Notes under the pieces: model-generated
Told to the model about the DNA's origin: nothing
Database searches by the model: none
The model's input: the letters and a program-made list of their open reading frames with translations, nothing else
Origin: Rubrobacter indicoceani
GTDB lineage: Bacteria > Actinomycetota > Rubrobacteria > Rubrobacterales > Rubrobacteraceae
Length of the DNA stretch: 64,000 nt
NCBI RefSeq assembly: GCF_003568865.1
Contig: NZ_CP031115.1
Location: 1,860,001 to 1,924,000, forward strand
Direction: 5' to 3'
Shown here: positions 43,591-54,313 of the stretch, piece after piece
Layout: each line of letters opens with the position of its first letter
Position numbering within the stretch: the first letter of the stretch is position 1
Translations under genes and position numbers: made by a program

Positions 43591-45411
43591 CTACCTGTGT
43601 ATTCGGGCGTGGACCTGTCTTGCGACCCTTCCGGGCAGAACTTCTTCCAGTTCCTCGACCGAAGCGTTCATAAAGGCGTCCGGGGTTCCGAAGTGGTCGA
43701 GGATCTTCTTTTTGCGGGACGGACCGACGCCGGGCAGCTCGTCCAGCACCGAGGCCGTCATCGCCTTGCCGCGCAGCTTCTTGTGGTAGGTGTTGGCGAA
43801 GCGGTGCGCCTCGTCGCGCACCCGCTGGAGCAGCCGAAGCTCCGGGGAGTTCCGCTCCAGCATGACAGGCTCGGGCTTGCCCGGCTCGAAGACCTCCTCG
43901 TCTCGCTTCGCCAGAGACCGGAGCGGAATATCTCCGTTCGGGTCCAGCTCCGCCATAACCGGGATGACCGCCGACAACTGACCCTTCCCGCCATCCAGTA
44001 CAAGCAGATCCGGGGCGGGCATGAACTTCTCGTCGCCCTCGTTGAGGCGTTCCAGGCGGCGGCGGATCACCTCGGCCATGCTCGCGAAGTCGTCCGCCCC
44101 TTCGACGGTCCTGATCCTGAACTTCCGGTACTCACTCTTGGCCGGGCGCCCCCCCTGAAACACGACCATCGAGGCGACTGAGTTCGTCCCCATCGTGTTC
44201 GAGATGTCGTAGCACTCGATGCGCAGGGGCAGCTTCGGCAGCGCGAGCTCTTCCTGCAGGTTGTCCAGCGTGGAGGCGACCTGGTTGCGCCGCGCCTCAT
44301 CGAGCGTCCGTTCGTGCTCAAGGCTCATCTCGGCGTTTCTCTGCGCCAGCTCCATGATGCGCCGCTTGTCGCCGCGCTGTGGCCTTCGTATGTCCACCTT
44401 CGTGCCGCGCAACCCGGTTAGATGCTCCGAGATCGGAGCCAGAGCCTCCTCGTCCGTCGAGGCGACAAGGACTTCCCTCGGGACTCGGGCCGTGTCGTAG
44501 AACTGCGGGATAAACGAGAGGGCGACCGCCTCCGCCCCGACCTCGCCGTAGTTGTCGAGCAGAAACGAGTCGCGGCCCGTCACCTGTCCGTCGCGCACCG
44601 CAAAGACCTGCACGCACGCCGTCTCACCCTCGACGTACGCCCCGAAGGCGTCGAACGATTCCTCCGAGGCGATGGTCGCCTGCTGCCGCTCGCGCACCGT
44701 CTGAAGGGCGGCCAGTTCGTCGCGGAGCTTCGCCGCCCGCTCGAAGTCCATCTCCCTTGCGGCGGTCTTCATCTGAGCTTCGCGGTCGCGGATCAAACCA
44801 TCAACCCGCCCCTCAAGAAACGCGATGACATCCGCGATTATCCCGTCGTACTCCTCTTTCGTAACCGCCCCGACGCACGGCGCGACCGAACGCCCGATGT
44901 GGTAGTTCAGGCACGGAACGCCGCTTCTGCGCCCCGGCTCCGGCCCCCGGCACTTCCTGAACGGGAACGTCTTGTTCAGAACGTCGAGCGTCGCATGCAC
45001 CGAACCCGCCGACGGGAACGGTCCGAAGTATCGGTGGCGCGGGTCGCGGTTACCCCGCGACGAAAACACCCGGGGGTACTCATCGCCCGTCGTCACCACG
45101 ATGTACGGGTACGATTTATCGTCTCGCAGCGAGGCGTTGAAGCGCGGGCGGTGGCGTTTTATAAGGTTCGCTTCAAGGACGAGGGCTTCCGTCTCGCTCT
45201 TGGTGGAGATGAAATCTATATCCTCGACGCGCTCGCGCAGCTCGGCTATCTTCGGTCTGCCGTCGCCGGACTTCGTGAAGTAGTTGGCGACGCGGGAGCG
45301 GAGGTTCTTTGCTTTTCCGACGTAGATCACCTTCTCGTCGGCGTCCCGGAAGATGTACACGCCGGGCGAGGTCGGGAGGTGAGAACGGTCGGGGTAGAGA
45401 CCTTTTGGCAT
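43591..45411 (-). CDS. uvrC: Excinuclease ABC subunit C
   Basis: 606 aa. GIY-YIG domain at about 15-45 ([20 protein letters not shown]), UVR region near 205-235, the RNase-H-like C-terminal nuclease with [16 protein letters not shown] and RDEAHRFA, and a terminal helix-hairpin-helix ([16 protein letters not shown]). It makes both incisions in nucleotide excision repair. The ATG follows a perfect TATAAT by 6 nt and has no SD, so the mRNA is probably leaderless. uvrA and uvrB are also in the window but far apart. Confidence 0.96.
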   Translation of the reverse strand: MPKGLYPDRSHLPTSPGVYIFRDADEKVIYVGKAKNLRSRVANYFTKSGDGRPKIAELRERVEDIDFISTKSETEALVLEANLIKRHRPRFNASLRDDKSYPYIVVTTGDEYPRVFSSRGNRDPRHRYFGPFPSAGSVHATLDVLNKTFPFRKCRGPEPGRRSGVPCLNYHIGRSVAPCVGAVTKEEYDGIIADVIAFLEGRVDGLIRDREAQMKTAAREMDFERAAKLRDELAALQTVRERQQATIASEESFDAFGAYVEGETACVQVFAVRDGQVTGRDSFLLDNYGEVGAEAVALSFIPQFYDTARVPREVLVASTDEEALAPISEHLTGLRGTKVDIRRPQRGDKRRIMELAQRNAEMSLEHERTLDEARRNQVASTLDNLQEELALPKLPLRIECYDISNTMGTNSVASMVVFQGGRPAKSEYRKFRIRTVEGADDFASMAEVIRRRLERLNEGDEKFMPAPDLLVLDGGKGQLSAVIPVMAELDPNGDIPLRSLAKRDEEVFEPGKPEPVMLERNSPELRLLQRVRDEAHRFANTYHKKLRGKAMTASVLDELPGVGPSRKKKILDHFGTPDAFMNASVEELEEVLPGRVARQVHARIHR

Positions 45412-45417
45412 GCAGAG

Positions 45418-45423
45418 ATTATA
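45418..45423 (-). promoter_or_regulatory. -10 box of uvrC, leaderless start
   Basis: TATAAT on the minus strand, 6 nt before the ATG of uvrC. With usual spacing, transcription starts at the A of the ATG. No recognisable -35 at 17 bp. Confidence 0.6.
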
Positions 45424-45453
45424 CCGCGCGGCCCCGGCTTCCCCCTGAGACTT

Positions 45454-46218
45454 CTACGACACGGGGCGGGCGCCAGGGCCGTACTTCAGAACCCGAACCG
45501 AGCCGCCGGAGATCTTGAGGTTGACCGAGGTAATGTTGTTGGCCTCGTTGCTCTCGCGGAACCAGTTCGCCTCATCGGCGGTCCCGACCATCCGGTAGCG
45601 TCCGTCCGGCAGCCCGGTTATGTCTACGTACTGGTCGGGGAGGGTGTAGGGGTAGATATCCCCCCAGCCCCGCGAAAGCCCCATCGTAACAACGAGGTCG
45701 GTGTTGTCCCCGCAGTGGGTGTAGTACGGGGAGAGGCGGGAGCCGAAGCGGTAGTTGTCGTAGAAGCAGAAACCGTGCTTCGCTCCGGCGCGCAGGGCCC
45801 TGTTGTTCTTGACCCGCTTCAGGTCGAAGCTTTCGAGGTCGCGGACATGCCAGTGGTTGTGGCCGTCGCCGCCGAAGTACATGGTGGCGTCGGTCGGCAG
45901 GATGCGCCGTCCCCCAGACGAATTGTAGACGTGCTGGCTTACGGTCATGGTGGACGCACCGGAGTTCGGGCGGCTTCCGCGAACCTCGAAGCGGCCCGGC
46001 CCCGTGTTTACGACGACCGAGTCAAAGCGCAAAAGGCGCTTGCCGCCCGTGTACTGGACCCTGAAGTTCCCGAGGTGCGCCATGCCGATATCGGGCAGCA
46101 CGTCGGAGGCCGCCGGGATCCGGGAGGGTTCGGGATCGCTTCCGGTCGCCGGAGATGCTGCGGTTGCAAACAGCAGCGCGCCGGCAGCGATTACTGCGGC
46201 GATGATAACCTGTCTCAT
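45454..46218 (-). CDS. Secreted lysyl-oxidase-like protein
   Basis: 254 aa from the ATG at 46216-46218, with AAGGAAG upstream. N-terminal signal peptide with a cut near ATAASPA. The copper-binding segment GGDGHNHWHVRDLESF near 115-130 and the following FCFYDNYRF and YYTHCGDN are those of lysyl oxidase (PF01186), which oxidises lysine side chains outside the cell. Bacterial members are uncommon but known, mainly in actinobacteria; the substrate is unknown. Confidence 0.85.
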   Translation of the reverse strand: MRQVIIAAVIAAGALLFATAASPATGSDPEPSRIPAASDVLPDIGMAHLGNFRVQYTGGKRLLRFDSVVVNTGPGRFEVRGSRPNSGASTMTVSQHVYNSSGGRRILPTDATMYFGGDGHNHWHVRDLESFDLKRVKNNRALRAGAKHGFCFYDNYRFGSRLSPYYTHCGDNTDLVVTMGLSRGWGDIYPYTLPDQYVDITGLPDGRYRMVGTADEANWFRESNEANNITSVNLKISGGSVRVLKYGPGARPVS

Positions 46219-46302
46219 CCGACTTCCTTCCACCCGTATCTTCAGAACGGCAGAGGAAAGATACCTTTATTGCTAGCCCGGCGCAACTCGCGGGTGAGCG
46301 GG

Positions 46303-47010
46303 CTACCCGGCGTTGCGCGGTCTGCGGTTTCCCCGGGGCTGGCGCGGTTTCTCGGTAACGCCGGGCGGGAGCATCTCGGCCCCTCCGGCGCGAGCGTAGC
46401 CGAAGCCGGCGGTCCATCCGGCCGCGGCCCCGGCGACGGTCGAGACTATCGCTCCGATGACGACGAGCCCGGTTCCGCCGAGTATCAGGACGACAAGCCC
46501 GGCGACGAGCGCAAGCCCAGCCGATACGATAACCGCTCTCCGACCCTTCTCGTTGTCCTTCGAGAAAAGAGCGTAGAGGATCAGAACAGACGACGCGAAG
46601 GCAAGCGGCAGGTACAGGTTCGCAAGGACGCTGCCCCCCGTCTGCTGAACCTCCAGGTAGACGATAAAAGCGTAGCCGAGCCAGCCGATGATCGTCCCGA
46701 TGTACGTACCGTTCTTTGTGGCGACCCTTTTCTCCGAGCGGTACGTTCTCGCGCCCAGAACCGCTGCTCCGACAAGGGCGGGGAGAAAGAGGATCACCGC
46801 CGCAAGGGTCGGGGCTTCGATCAGGGAGAACAGGTTCCAGTCCCCGAAAAACCAGAGCGGCATGAGCAGCAGGGAGATAACCGCCAGAAACGCCAGCGTC
46901 GCCATGTAGATCCAGGTAACGCACCCGAACGACCGCCGGTACTTCGGGGCTATGCCTTCGCTCTCGGTCGGGTTCTGCCCGTTTCTGCCGGATGCATCGT
47001 TCTTTGCCAC
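46303..47010 (-). CDS. Membrane protein
   Basis: 235 aa with six hydrophobic segments between residues 30 and 210 and a basic C-terminal tail (RQPRGNRRPRN). GTG start with GGAG 4 nt upstream, 1 bp after the stop of the phosphodiesterase gene, so coupled to it. No family recognised. Confidence 0.72.
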   Translation of the reverse strand: MAKNDASGRNGQNPTESEGIAPKYRRSFGCVTWIYMATLAFLAVISLLLMPLWFFGDWNLFSLIEAPTLAAVILFLPALVGAAVLGARTYRSEKRVATKNGTYIGTIIGWLGYAFIVYLEVQQTGGSVLANLYLPLAFASSVLILYALFSKDNEKGRRAVIVSAGLALVAGLVVLILGGTGLVVIGAIVSTVAGAAAGWTAGFGYARAGGAEMLPPGVTEKPRQPRGNRRPRNAG

Positions 47011-47011
47011 G

Positions 47012-48508
47012 TTACTCCTCGCCCTTCTTCTCTTCTCCGTCGAAATAGTCCAGGATAGTCGGTGTTACGTCGGTGATGCGCCTCGGGGCCGGAACCCCGA
47101 CGCCGATCGAGAAAACCAGCGAGTCCTCGTGGAAGAGCGCGCCGTGATCGCTCGCCTCGTGGTACCCGCCCGTCACTTCCCCGAAGGTGTGGCCCTGCGT
47201 GGCGGAGACGATCACATCCCCCGCCCGCCCCGATATCCCACACTCCCACAGCCGGTTCAGCGCGTCCGGGTAATCTCCGTACGCGATGCTTCCGCTCTCG
47301 ATGCTGACGCCGAGTATCCCGACCTCCCCGTCCGTCTTCCACGAATCACCGTAGCCGTCCGGTACGCCGTTTTCGTCTTTCCTGAAGCGCATCTCGAGCC
47401 CGAGCTTTCGGACGTGGATCCAGCCGTCCTCCCGCCACGCGGCGAAGTCTATGCCGCGCCGCCCGCCAAGAGACCGCGCGGCCTTCCGCGAGTCCGAAGG
47501 GTCTTTCAGATAGTACGAAGCCGCCCGCCCGTTCGGCACGACAACGGTATCCGCGCCGCTGCCGTTGTTCCCGAAGCTCGCCTTCGGCCCGAAAGAGATG
47601 CTGCGTCCTTCGGGTTTCAGGCGCGAGAGCGGGACGTAGCGACGTTTGGAGAGCAGCGGTGAATGACCGTGGTCCGAGAGGGAAAGAACCGCGTACTCGG
47701 AGAGAAACGCGTCCAGCCCGCCCGCCGCGTCTATTATCCGCCCGAGAAAGCCGTCGAGTTCTGCAAGGTACTTCCGCTGGGCGGTGAGTCCCTCATGGTG
47801 GGCCATTTGATCCCCCCGGAAGAAATACAGCAGCGTGAAGGGGGAGGTCGAATCCGAGATCAGCCGCACCCCGACCTCGATGGCGTAGTCGTCGTTTATG
47901 CCGCTGGAGCGCCGGATCCCACCGTTCGCCTTTCTGCCGCTCAGCCTGAAATCCGTGCTGTAGAAAAGGTCTCCGAGAAACATCTCCTTCGGCCCGGCCA
48001 CCGAAGGCCCGAGGTAGCGGCTCCCCTTTACATATCCCTCGACGAGCCTGCTCCTCACGGGATGCTCGTGCGGGCCGCGCCGGACGGGGAAGTGGACGTT
48101 CGCGCCGTCTATGCCGCGATCGTGAAGCTCCTCGAAGACCGTCGGGGGCATGAGATCGTCGCGGTTCATCCGCCAGACGTGGTTGTGGAAGACCTGCACC
48201 GCCCCGGTCCTTATAACGGTGCTTGTCTTTGCCCCGTAGACGACCGTCTCGTTGGCCTTCCGATCAAACCACGCGTGGCCGATTATGCCGCTTGCCCCCG
48301 GTGCCTCGCCCGTCGCTATGGCGCTCGTCGCCGCCGGGGTGATGCTCGGGAAAACGGAGACGGCGTCGTAGCGGACCTCGCCGCGTTCCGTGAGGAGCCG
48401 GAAGTTCGGGGCGTCGCCCTCCCGGACGGCGGCCCGCATTATGTCCGGTCGGATGCCGTCAAGGACAAGGAGCAGGAGTTTTTTTGGAGGCTTTCCGGTT
48501 TCAGTCAA
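47012..48508 (-). CDS. Type I phosphodiesterase / alkaline-phosphatase-superfamily protein
   Basis: 498 aa, no signal peptide. LLLLVLDGIRPDIM at 11-24 holds the first metal aspartate, FPSITPAATSAIATGEAPG near 55 the nucleophile threonine, SDHGHSP near 273 and HTFGEVTGGYHEASDHGALF near 440 the remaining metal ligands. The group hydrolyses phosphodiesters or phosphonates; the substrate is unknown. It is translated with the membrane protein downstream. Confidence 0.85.
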   Translation of the reverse strand: MTETGKPPKKLLLLVLDGIRPDIMRAAVREGDAPNFRLLTERGEVRYDAVSVFPSITPAATSAIATGEAPGASGIIGHAWFDRKANETVVYGAKTSTVIRTGAVQVFHNHVWRMNRDDLMPPTVFEELHDRGIDGANVHFPVRRGPHEHPVRSRLVEGYVKGSRYLGPSVAGPKEMFLGDLFYSTDFRLSGRKANGGIRRSSGINDDYAIEVGVRLISDSTSPFTLLYFFRGDQMAHHEGLTAQRKYLAELDGFLGRIIDAAGGLDAFLSEYAVLSLSDHGHSPLLSKRRYVPLSRLKPEGRSISFGPKASFGNNGSGADTVVVPNGRAASYYLKDPSDSRKAARSLGGRRGIDFAAWREDGWIHVRKLGLEMRFRKDENGVPDGYGDSWKTDGEVGILGVSIESGSIAYGDYPDALNRLWECGISGRAGDVIVSATQGHTFGEVTGGYHEASDHGALFHEDSLVFSIGVGVPAPRRITDVTPTILDYFDGEEKKGEE

Positions 48509-48583
48509 AGCCCGGCGATTTTAACCGCTCGCCGCGAAAGCGGAGCGACGGCTTTCACCCGCTCCCGAGGTTCTCCGAAAACC

Positions 48584-50095
48584 CTACGCGTCGTTGTTTG
48601 CCGAACCCTCGCGCTGACGGCGACCGAGGCGGCTTGCGTTCTTGCTGTAGAGAAAGTAGACGACGACCCCGAGCAGCATCCACGCCCCGAAGCGCAGCCA
48701 GGTCTCGAGCGGCAGAAACGTCATGACAAGGAAGCTCACGGCGGCGGAGACTATCGGCAGAAGCGGCACGAGCGGAGCCCGGAAGGCGCGGGGCAGGTCC
48801 GGCTGACTCCGGCGCAGGACAAGGACGCTTATGGAGACCAGGACAAACGCCGCAAGCGTCCCGATGTTGACGAGTTCTCCAAGGGCGTTCAGGGGAAGAA
48901 AGCCGGTGAGCAGCGCGGCGACGACGGCGGTGATGATGGTCAGGCGGTAGGGCGTGCGGTAGACGGGGTGGACCCGGGCAAACCAGCGCGGCAGAAGGTT
49001 GTCGCGGCTCATGGCGAACGCCACGCGAGACTGCCCGAGCAGGAGGATCATCACGACCACCGTGAGCCCGACAAGGATGCCGAGCGAGATGATGAAGTTG
49101 AAGCCGGTAAGCCCCGTGGAGGCTAGCGCGTCCGCGACCGGAGCGTCGCCGCCGAGCTGGTCGTAGGGCAGGATACCGGTCAGGATTATCGAGACGACGA
49201 CGTACAGAACGGTGCAGATGCCGAGCGAGGCGAGGATGCCGATCGGGAGGTCCCGCTGCGGGTTGCGCGCCTCCTCGCTTGTCGTTGCGACCACGTCAAA
49301 GCCGATGTAGGCAAAGAACACGAGCGCGGCCCCGGTAAAGATGCCGAGGAACCCGAAGGTCGTTTCGATGCCGAAGACCTGCAGAAAGAGCGGGGTGCTG
49401 AGCGCGGTCTCACCGTAGGAGCCCGGCTCGGCGGGCGGGATAACGGGCGTCAGGTTCTGCGGGTCGATGTAGAAGACGCCTATGGCGATGATCGCAAGCA
49501 CGAGCAGGAGCTTGAGGGCGGTTACGACCTGGTTGACGCGGGAACTCAGCGTGATCCCGACGACCAGCACCATCGCCATCGCGACGACGATAAGCGCGGC
49601 GGGCAGATCGAAAAACCCGACCGGGGCGTCCGGCGCGGACGCAACCGGGGAGTTGGAGAGGGCGGCGGGTATCTCAAGCCCGAGCGTCGCGAGAACGCTG
49701 TCGAGGTAGCCGCCCCAGCCCTTTGCCACCGTCGCCGCCCCGACGGTGAACTCCAGAATGAGGTCCCAGCCTATAAGCCACGCGATGAACTCCCCGAGCC
49801 CGACGTAGGAGAAGGTATACGCGCTCCCGGCGACCGGGACGGTCGAGGCGAACTCGGCGTAGCAAAGAGCGGCCAGGGCGCAGGCGAAGCCGCTTACGAG
49901 AAAGGAGATGGCGACGCCCGGCCCGGCGTAGTTGGCGGCGGCCTGCCCGGTCAGGACAAAGATACCCGTACCGATGATGACGCCTATCCCGAAGACCGTC
50001 AGGTCGAGCGCTCCGAGGGCTTTCTTGAGTTTGTGCTCCGGCTCTTCGCTGTCGCGGATCGCCTGCTCTACCGGCTTGCGCCGCATTATCTCCAT
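48584..50095 (-). CDS. APC-family amino acid permease
   Basis: 503 aa with 12 to 13 membrane segments. LDLTVFGIGVIIGTGIFVLTGQAAANYAG (residues about 30-58) is the unwound TM1 with the GIGxG substrate loop; YAEFASTVPVAGSAYTFSYV and FFAYIGFDVVATTSEEARNP are typical of the cationic amino acid transporters (CAT/YfnA type). Likely proton symport at the cytoplasmic membrane. GGGG precedes the ATG. Confidence 0.93.
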   Translation of the reverse strand: MEIMRRKPVEQAIRDSEEPEHKLKKALGALDLTVFGIGVIIGTGIFVLTGQAAANYAGPGVAISFLVSGFACALAALCYAEFASTVPVAGSAYTFSYVGLGEFIAWLIGWDLILEFTVGAATVAKGWGGYLDSVLATLGLEIPAALSNSPVASAPDAPVGFFDLPAALIVVAMAMVLVVGITLSSRVNQVVTALKLLLVLAIIAIGVFYIDPQNLTPVIPPAEPGSYGETALSTPLFLQVFGIETTFGFLGIFTGAALVFFAYIGFDVVATTSEEARNPQRDLPIGILASLGICTVLYVVVSIILTGILPYDQLGGDAPVADALASTGLTGFNFIISLGILVGLTVVVMILLLGQSRVAFAMSRDNLLPRWFARVHPVYRTPYRLTIITAVVAALLTGFLPLNALGELVNIGTLAAFVLVSISVLVLRRSQPDLPRAFRAPLVPLLPIVSAAVSFLVMTFLPLETWLRFGAWMLLGVVVYFLYSKNASRLGRRQREGSANNDA

Positions 50096-50213
50096 CTTTT
50101 CCCCTCTCGAACGACCGAAGCTGCTCCAGACAGGGACAAAATAGCAGAGCGGGAACCAGGTTAGCTAGGGGTAAACGCCGCGGAAACACGCCGTCCGGCC
50201 CCGCCGGACAAGG

Positions 50214-51122
50214 CTACTGAACGGGGGCCGGCTCCACTTCGGAGGGCTGTACCTCGGTCGGCACTTCCGGAGCAACTCCCGAGCCGTCCTCGGAGGGCAC
50301 GACGGGCTGCACTGAGCCGTCCGGCACCTCCGTACCGGAGGGCTGTTCGAAGAAACCGCCGCCGGAGTCGCCTTCCGCACCGCTCCCGTCCGAAGGGACC
50401 TGCTGTTCGGGCGCGAGGCTCGGCGGTTCGAGCTGGTTTTCAAAAGGCTGGGCCGCGCCGCCGGAAGAACCGCCGGCCCGGGAGGCGATCTCACCAAACG
50501 TGGTGTTCGCGGTCGCGCCGGATGCTCCGGTCGCAGTCTGACAGACCCCGCCCGTCAGGCAGGAGAGGGTTCGACCGCTGACGACCTCGACGCTCGTGAT
50601 GGCCCCCATTGCCACGACAAAGGCGATGACCGCCGGGATCGCAGCCCCGAGTATCACCCTGCGCTTGCGCGAGCCGGGCAGCCGCCTGAACCACCCGAAG
50701 GCGGAGCCGAGCTTCCCGAAGAAGCCTCGTCCACCGTCCCTGCCGCGACCGTAGACGGCCATCCCTTCGGATGCGTCGCTGCGCGTCGCGCTGTCCACCG
50801 TCGCCGTCGTGTTCGCGGCGCGCCCGGCGCGGCTGCGGTTCAGTCGGGTGCGCCCGGTGTTTATCCGCTGCGGCATGCTCTTGACGTGCCCGGAGAGGGT
50901 GTCGAGGTAAGACTTCAGAATAGCCGAGCCGCCCGTGATGATCATGGTCGTGAGCCCGGCCCCGATCAGGGTCCCGGCCACCCCGAAGCGCGAGGTAAAC
51001 AGCGCCGCCCCGACCGAAGCCATCCCGGCCGCAAGCATCTGACTCACGCTGATGCCGGAACCCTTGGCCTCTACGGCGTGGTGTTCCTGGTACGGCTGAT
51101 TTGGTGAAGACATTTTACTCAA
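50214..51122 (-). CDS. Membrane-anchored protein with acidic Pro/Ser-rich tail
   Basis: 302 aa. A hydrophobic Gly/Ala-rich hairpin spans about 25-72, then a basic segment (residues 80-150), one strong membrane helix (about 158-178), and an extracellular tail of about 110 residues rich in Pro, Ser, Glu, Gly and Val ending EVQPSEVEPAPVQ. Two cysteines in LSCLTGGVCQ after the helix may form a disulfide. Possibly a cell-envelope protein. The start codon (TTG at 51122 or the ATG three codons later) is not settled. Confidence 0.65.
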   Translation of the reverse strand: MSKMSSPNQPYQEHHAVEAKGSGISVSQMLAAGMASVGAALFTSRFGVAGTLIGAGLTTMIITGGSAILKSYLDTLSGHVKSMPQRINTGRTRLNRSRAGRAANTTATVDSATRSDASEGMAVYGRGRDGGRGFFGKLGSAFGWFRRLPGSRKRRVILGAAIPAVIAFVVAMGAITSVEVVSGRTLSCLTGGVCQTATGASGATANTTFGEIASRAGGSSGGAAQPFENQLEPPSLAPEQQVPSDGSGAEGDSGGGFFEQPSGTEVPDGSVQPVVPSEDGSGVAPEVPTEVQPSEVEPAPVQ

Positions 51123-51388
51123 AGCGTGGTGAGACTATCAGCAGGTGAGGGTGTTTGCAAAGTTTTCCTGCCGACCGGCGGTGAATTTCTACACGTCGGA
51201 ACCCCGTCGAGACCCCGCGACGAAAGAGGCCAGAGAAACGGGCGCGTTCCCGGTCAAGCGTCCGTGAACCGCTCCCCGCTGACCAGATGGCGCAGGCCCG
51301 GACGCCTGCACGCCGAGGCCGCCCCGGGGGCAGTTGCCCGGCGTCCGGCCGCGCACAGGGTGCGTTTCCGGCGTCGCGGTTTCCGGCA

Positions 51389-54280
51389 CTAGCTCGCCGC
51401 AGCGACCTCCGGAAAGAACTCCTTGAGAAACCGACCCGTGTGAGAACGCTCGACGCGGGCGACTTCTTCCGGTGTCCCGGTCGCGACGATCTCACCCCCG
51501 CCGTCCCCACCTTCGGGTCCAAGGTCTATAACGTAGTCCGAAGACCTCACGACATCCAGGTTATGTTCGATGACTATCACGGTGTTCCCCGCCTCTACGA
51601 GCCGGTGCAGGATCTCCAGCAGCCGCTCCACATCGGCGAAGTGCAGCCCGGTCGTGGGCTCGTCGAGGATGTAGACGGTCTTTCCGGTCGCCCGCTTCCC
51701 CAGCTCGCTCGCCAGCTTCACGCGCTGTGCCTCGCCGCCGGAGAGGGTCGTGGCGGGCTGACCGAGCCGGACGTAGCCGAGCCCGACATCCCGTAGGGTG
51801 TTCAGCCGGCGGGCGATGGCCGGGACCGGCTCGAAGAACCCGCAGCCCTCCTCTATCGTCATCTCCAGCACATCGGCGATGGACTTGCCCTTGTAGGTGG
51901 ACCGGAGGGTCTCGTTGTTGTAGCGACGACCCTTGCAGACCTCGCACGGTACGTAGACGTCCGGCAGGAAGTGCATCTCTATGCGGATCTGACCGTCGCC
52001 CTTGCACGCCTCGCACCGACCGCCCTTGACGTTGAAGCTGAACCTTCCGGGCTTGTAGCCTCGCACCTTCGCCTCCGCCGTCTGGGAGAAGAGCTGCCGG
52101 ATGTGGTCAAAGACCTTTGTGTACGTCGCCGGGTTGGAGCGCGGGGTGCGTCCGATAGGAGACTGGTCTATGTCTATTACCTTGTCCACGTTCTCGACGC
52201 CCGTCAGCCCCTTGTGCCTGCCGGGACGGTGCTTTCCCCGGCTGACGGCGTTGGCCAGAGCCTTGAACAGGATGTCGTTGACGAGCGTGCTCTTGCCGCT
52301 GCCGGAGACCCCCGTTACGCTTGTAAAGATGCCGAGCGGGAACTCTGCGTCCACACCCTGAAGGTTGTTCTCAGCCGCACCCTTGACCGTGATCTCGCCT
52401 TTAGGTTCACGGTGCTTCTCGGGCGGCCGGATGGCGCGTCTGCCGGAGAGAAAATCCCCGGTAACCGAGCGCGGCTCGGACTCTATATCCTTGACGGAGC
52501 CGGAGGCGATGATCTCACCCCCGTGAACCCCGGCTCCCGGCCCGACGTCTATAACGTAGTCCGCGGTGCGGATGGTCTCCTCGTCATGCTCCACGACGAT
52601 AAGCGTGTTCCCGAGGTCCCGCAACCGCACGAGCGTCTCCAGAAGCCGCTTGTTGTCGCGCTGATGCAGCCCGATGGACGGCTCGTCGAGAACGTACAGA
52701 ACCCCGACCAGCCCGCTCCCGACCTGAGAGGCGAGCCGGATGCGCTGAGCCTCCCCGCCGGAGAGCGTCCCGGCGGACCGCGAGAGCGTCAGATAGCCGA
52801 GACCGACGTCCACGAGAAAACCGAGGCGCTCACGGATTTCCTTGATCACCCGCTCCCCGATAAGCCATTCCCGTGCCGTGAAGTCTATGCCGTCAAAGAA
52901 GTTCTGTGCGTCGCGCACCGAGAGCGCGGCGAACTCCGCTATGTTCCGCTCCCCGACCGTTACGGCCAGAGCCTCGGGCCTCAGCCGGGCGCCCTTGCAC
53001 TTCGGACAGGGGACGTGGGACATGTATTCTTCGATCTTCTCCCGCCGGTACTCCGAATCCGTCTCGACGTACCGCCGCTGCAGGTTCCCGACCACGCCGT
53101 CGAACTGCGTCATGTACTGGCGTTTTCTGCCGTAGCGGTTGCGGTAGGAGATGTAGATGCGTTCCCCGCCCGTTCCATTCAGGATGGTGTCTTTATGCTC
53201 GTCCGGGAGATCGCGCCATGCAGCATCGAGGTCGACGCGGTACTTGTCCGTCAGGGCCCAGAGAATGGAATCCTGATATTCGCTCGATGAGTTGGCCCAG
53301 GGCGCTATGGCCCCGTCGTTTATGGACAGGTCTTCGTTCGGGATAACGAGGTCGGGGTCTATCTCCAGCCGGCTCCCTAGGCCGTCGCAGCGGTCGCACG
53401 CGCCGTGCGGGTTGTTGAACGAGAACGTCCGGGGCTGTATCTCCGCGATGGACGCGCCGCAGTTCGTGCAGCTGAAGCTCTCCGAAAAGAGCATCGTCTC
53501 GCCCGGACCGTCCTTCTCCACGGTCTCTATCTGCACGAGTCCTTCAGCCAGCCGGAGCGCGGTCTCTATCGAGTCCGTCAGACGGCGTTCGATGCCTTCG
53601 CGCATCGAGAGCCTGTCTATAACGACCTCGATATCGTGCTTGTACTTCTTGTCGAGGTCGAGGTCAACCGGGAGCTCGTGTACCTCGCCGTCCACCTTGA
53701 CCCTTGCGTAGCCCTGCTCGGCAAACTCCTTGAGCATCTTCCCGTACTCGCCCTTGCGGCCGCGCACGACCGGGGCCGAGACAAGGAAGCGCGTTTTCTC
53801 CGGCAGCGTCAGCACCTTCTCGACCATCTGCTGCGGCGTCGAACTCGAGACCGGGAACCCGCATACGTGGCAGTGCGGCCTGCCTGCGCGGGCGTAGAGA
53901 AGGCGCAGGTAGTCGTAGATCTCCGTTACCGTCGCGACGGTCGAGCGAGGGTTGTTCGAGGTGGTCTTCTGGTCTATCGAGACCGCCGGGGAGAGGCCGT
54001 CTATGTGGTCCACATCGGGTTTGTCCATCTGGCCGAGGAACTGTCGGGCGTAGGCGGAGAGTGATTCCACGTAGCGACGCTGACCTTCGGCGTAGATCGT
54101 ATCAAAGGCCAGCGAGGATTTGCCCGACCCCGAAAGCCCGGTAACGACGACCATCTCGTCGCGGGGCATCGAAACGGTAACGTCCTTCAGGTTGTGCTCG
54201 CGTGCGCCCCGGACTGTTATGTGGCTCTCGGCGATTTTCCGCTCCCCTCGCTGCTGTTGCGCTGTTCTCGACCGGATCAC
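51389..54280 (-). CDS. uvrA: Excinuclease ABC subunit A
   Basis: 963 aa from the GTG at 54278-54280. Two ABC modules: Walker [10 protein letters not shown] and GVSGSGKST, signatures [16 protein letters not shown] and [16 protein letters not shown], and zinc fingers with CHVC..., CTNC/CDRC and CEAC/CEVC pairs. UvrA scans DNA and loads UvrB. The GTG lies 5 nt after a TATACT -10, fitting a leaderless mRNA. The usual family N-terminus ([14 protein letters not shown]) begins 15 residues later, at an ATC with GGAG 6 nt upstream, which is an alternative start. Divergent from the pucR gene. Confidence 0.95.
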   Translation of the reverse strand: MIRSRTAQQQRGERKIAESHITVRGAREHNLKDVTVSMPRDEMVVVTGLSGSGKSSLAFDTIYAEGQRRYVESLSAYARQFLGQMDKPDVDHIDGLSPAVSIDQKTTSNNPRSTVATVTEIYDYLRLLYARAGRPHCHVCGFPVSSSTPQQMVEKVLTLPEKTRFLVSAPVVRGRKGEYGKMLKEFAEQGYARVKVDGEVHELPVDLDLDKKYKHDIEVVIDRLSMREGIERRLTDSIETALRLAEGLVQIETVEKDGPGETMLFSESFSCTNCGASIAEIQPRTFSFNNPHGACDRCDGLGSRLEIDPDLVIPNEDLSINDGAIAPWANSSSEYQDSILWALTDKYRVDLDAAWRDLPDEHKDTILNGTGGERIYISYRNRYGRKRQYMTQFDGVVGNLQRRYVETDSEYRREKIEEYMSHVPCPKCKGARLRPEALAVTVGERNIAEFAALSVRDAQNFFDGIDFTAREWLIGERVIKEIRERLGFLVDVGLGYLTLSRSAGTLSGGEAQRIRLASQVGSGLVGVLYVLDEPSIGLHQRDNKRLLETLVRLRDLGNTLIVVEHDEETIRTADYVIDVGPGAGVHGGEIIASGSVKDIESEPRSVTGDFLSGRRAIRPPEKHREPKGEITVKGAAENNLQGVDAEFPLGIFTSVTGVSGSGKSTLVNDILFKALANAVSRGKHRPGRHKGLTGVENVDKVIDIDQSPIGRTPRSNPATYTKVFDHIRQLFSQTAEAKVRGYKPGRFSFNVKGGRCEACKGDGQIRIEMHFLPDVYVPCEVCKGRRYNNETLRSTYKGKSIADVLEMTIEEGCGFFEPVPAIARRLNTLRDVGLGYVRLGQPATTLSGGEAQRVKLASELGKRATGKTVYILDEPTTGLHFADVERLLEILHRLVEAGNTVIVIEHNLDVVRSSDYVIDLGPEGGDGGGEIVATGTPEEVARVERSHTGRFLKEFFPEVAAAS

Positions 54281-54285
54281 CGGCA

Positions 54286-54313
54286 AGTATACGGCCCCCT
54301 TTGCGGAGGCCAA
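54286..54313 (-). promoter_or_regulatory. Promoter of uvrA
   Basis: On the minus strand: -35 TTGGCC (54308-54313), 16-bp spacer, -10 TATACT (54286-54291). The GTG at 54280 follows after 5 nt. No LexA box (GAAC-N4-GTTC) is seen nearby. Confidence 0.65.

Noticed and set aside
44422-47058. 878-codon open frame on the plus strand
   Set aside because: It runs antisense to uvrC and the lysyl-oxidase-like gene, is Arg/Gly/Val-rich and has no motifs; it is a shadow of high-GC coding sequence.
51298-51348. 9-bp inverted repeat CCGGACGCC / GGCGTCCGG after uvrA
   Set aside because: The 33-nt spacer and lack of a T-run give no clear function; such repeats are frequent in high-GC DNA.
51971-53290. 439-codon plus-strand frame
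   Set aside because: Antisense to uvrA; composition typical of a mirror frame.
54235-54249. ATC at 54233-54235 as the main uvrA start (GGAG 6 nt upstream)
   Set aside because: It gives the textbook N-terminus, but a GTG at 54280 lies 5 nt after a good -10, as in leaderless uvrC; kept only as an alternative.
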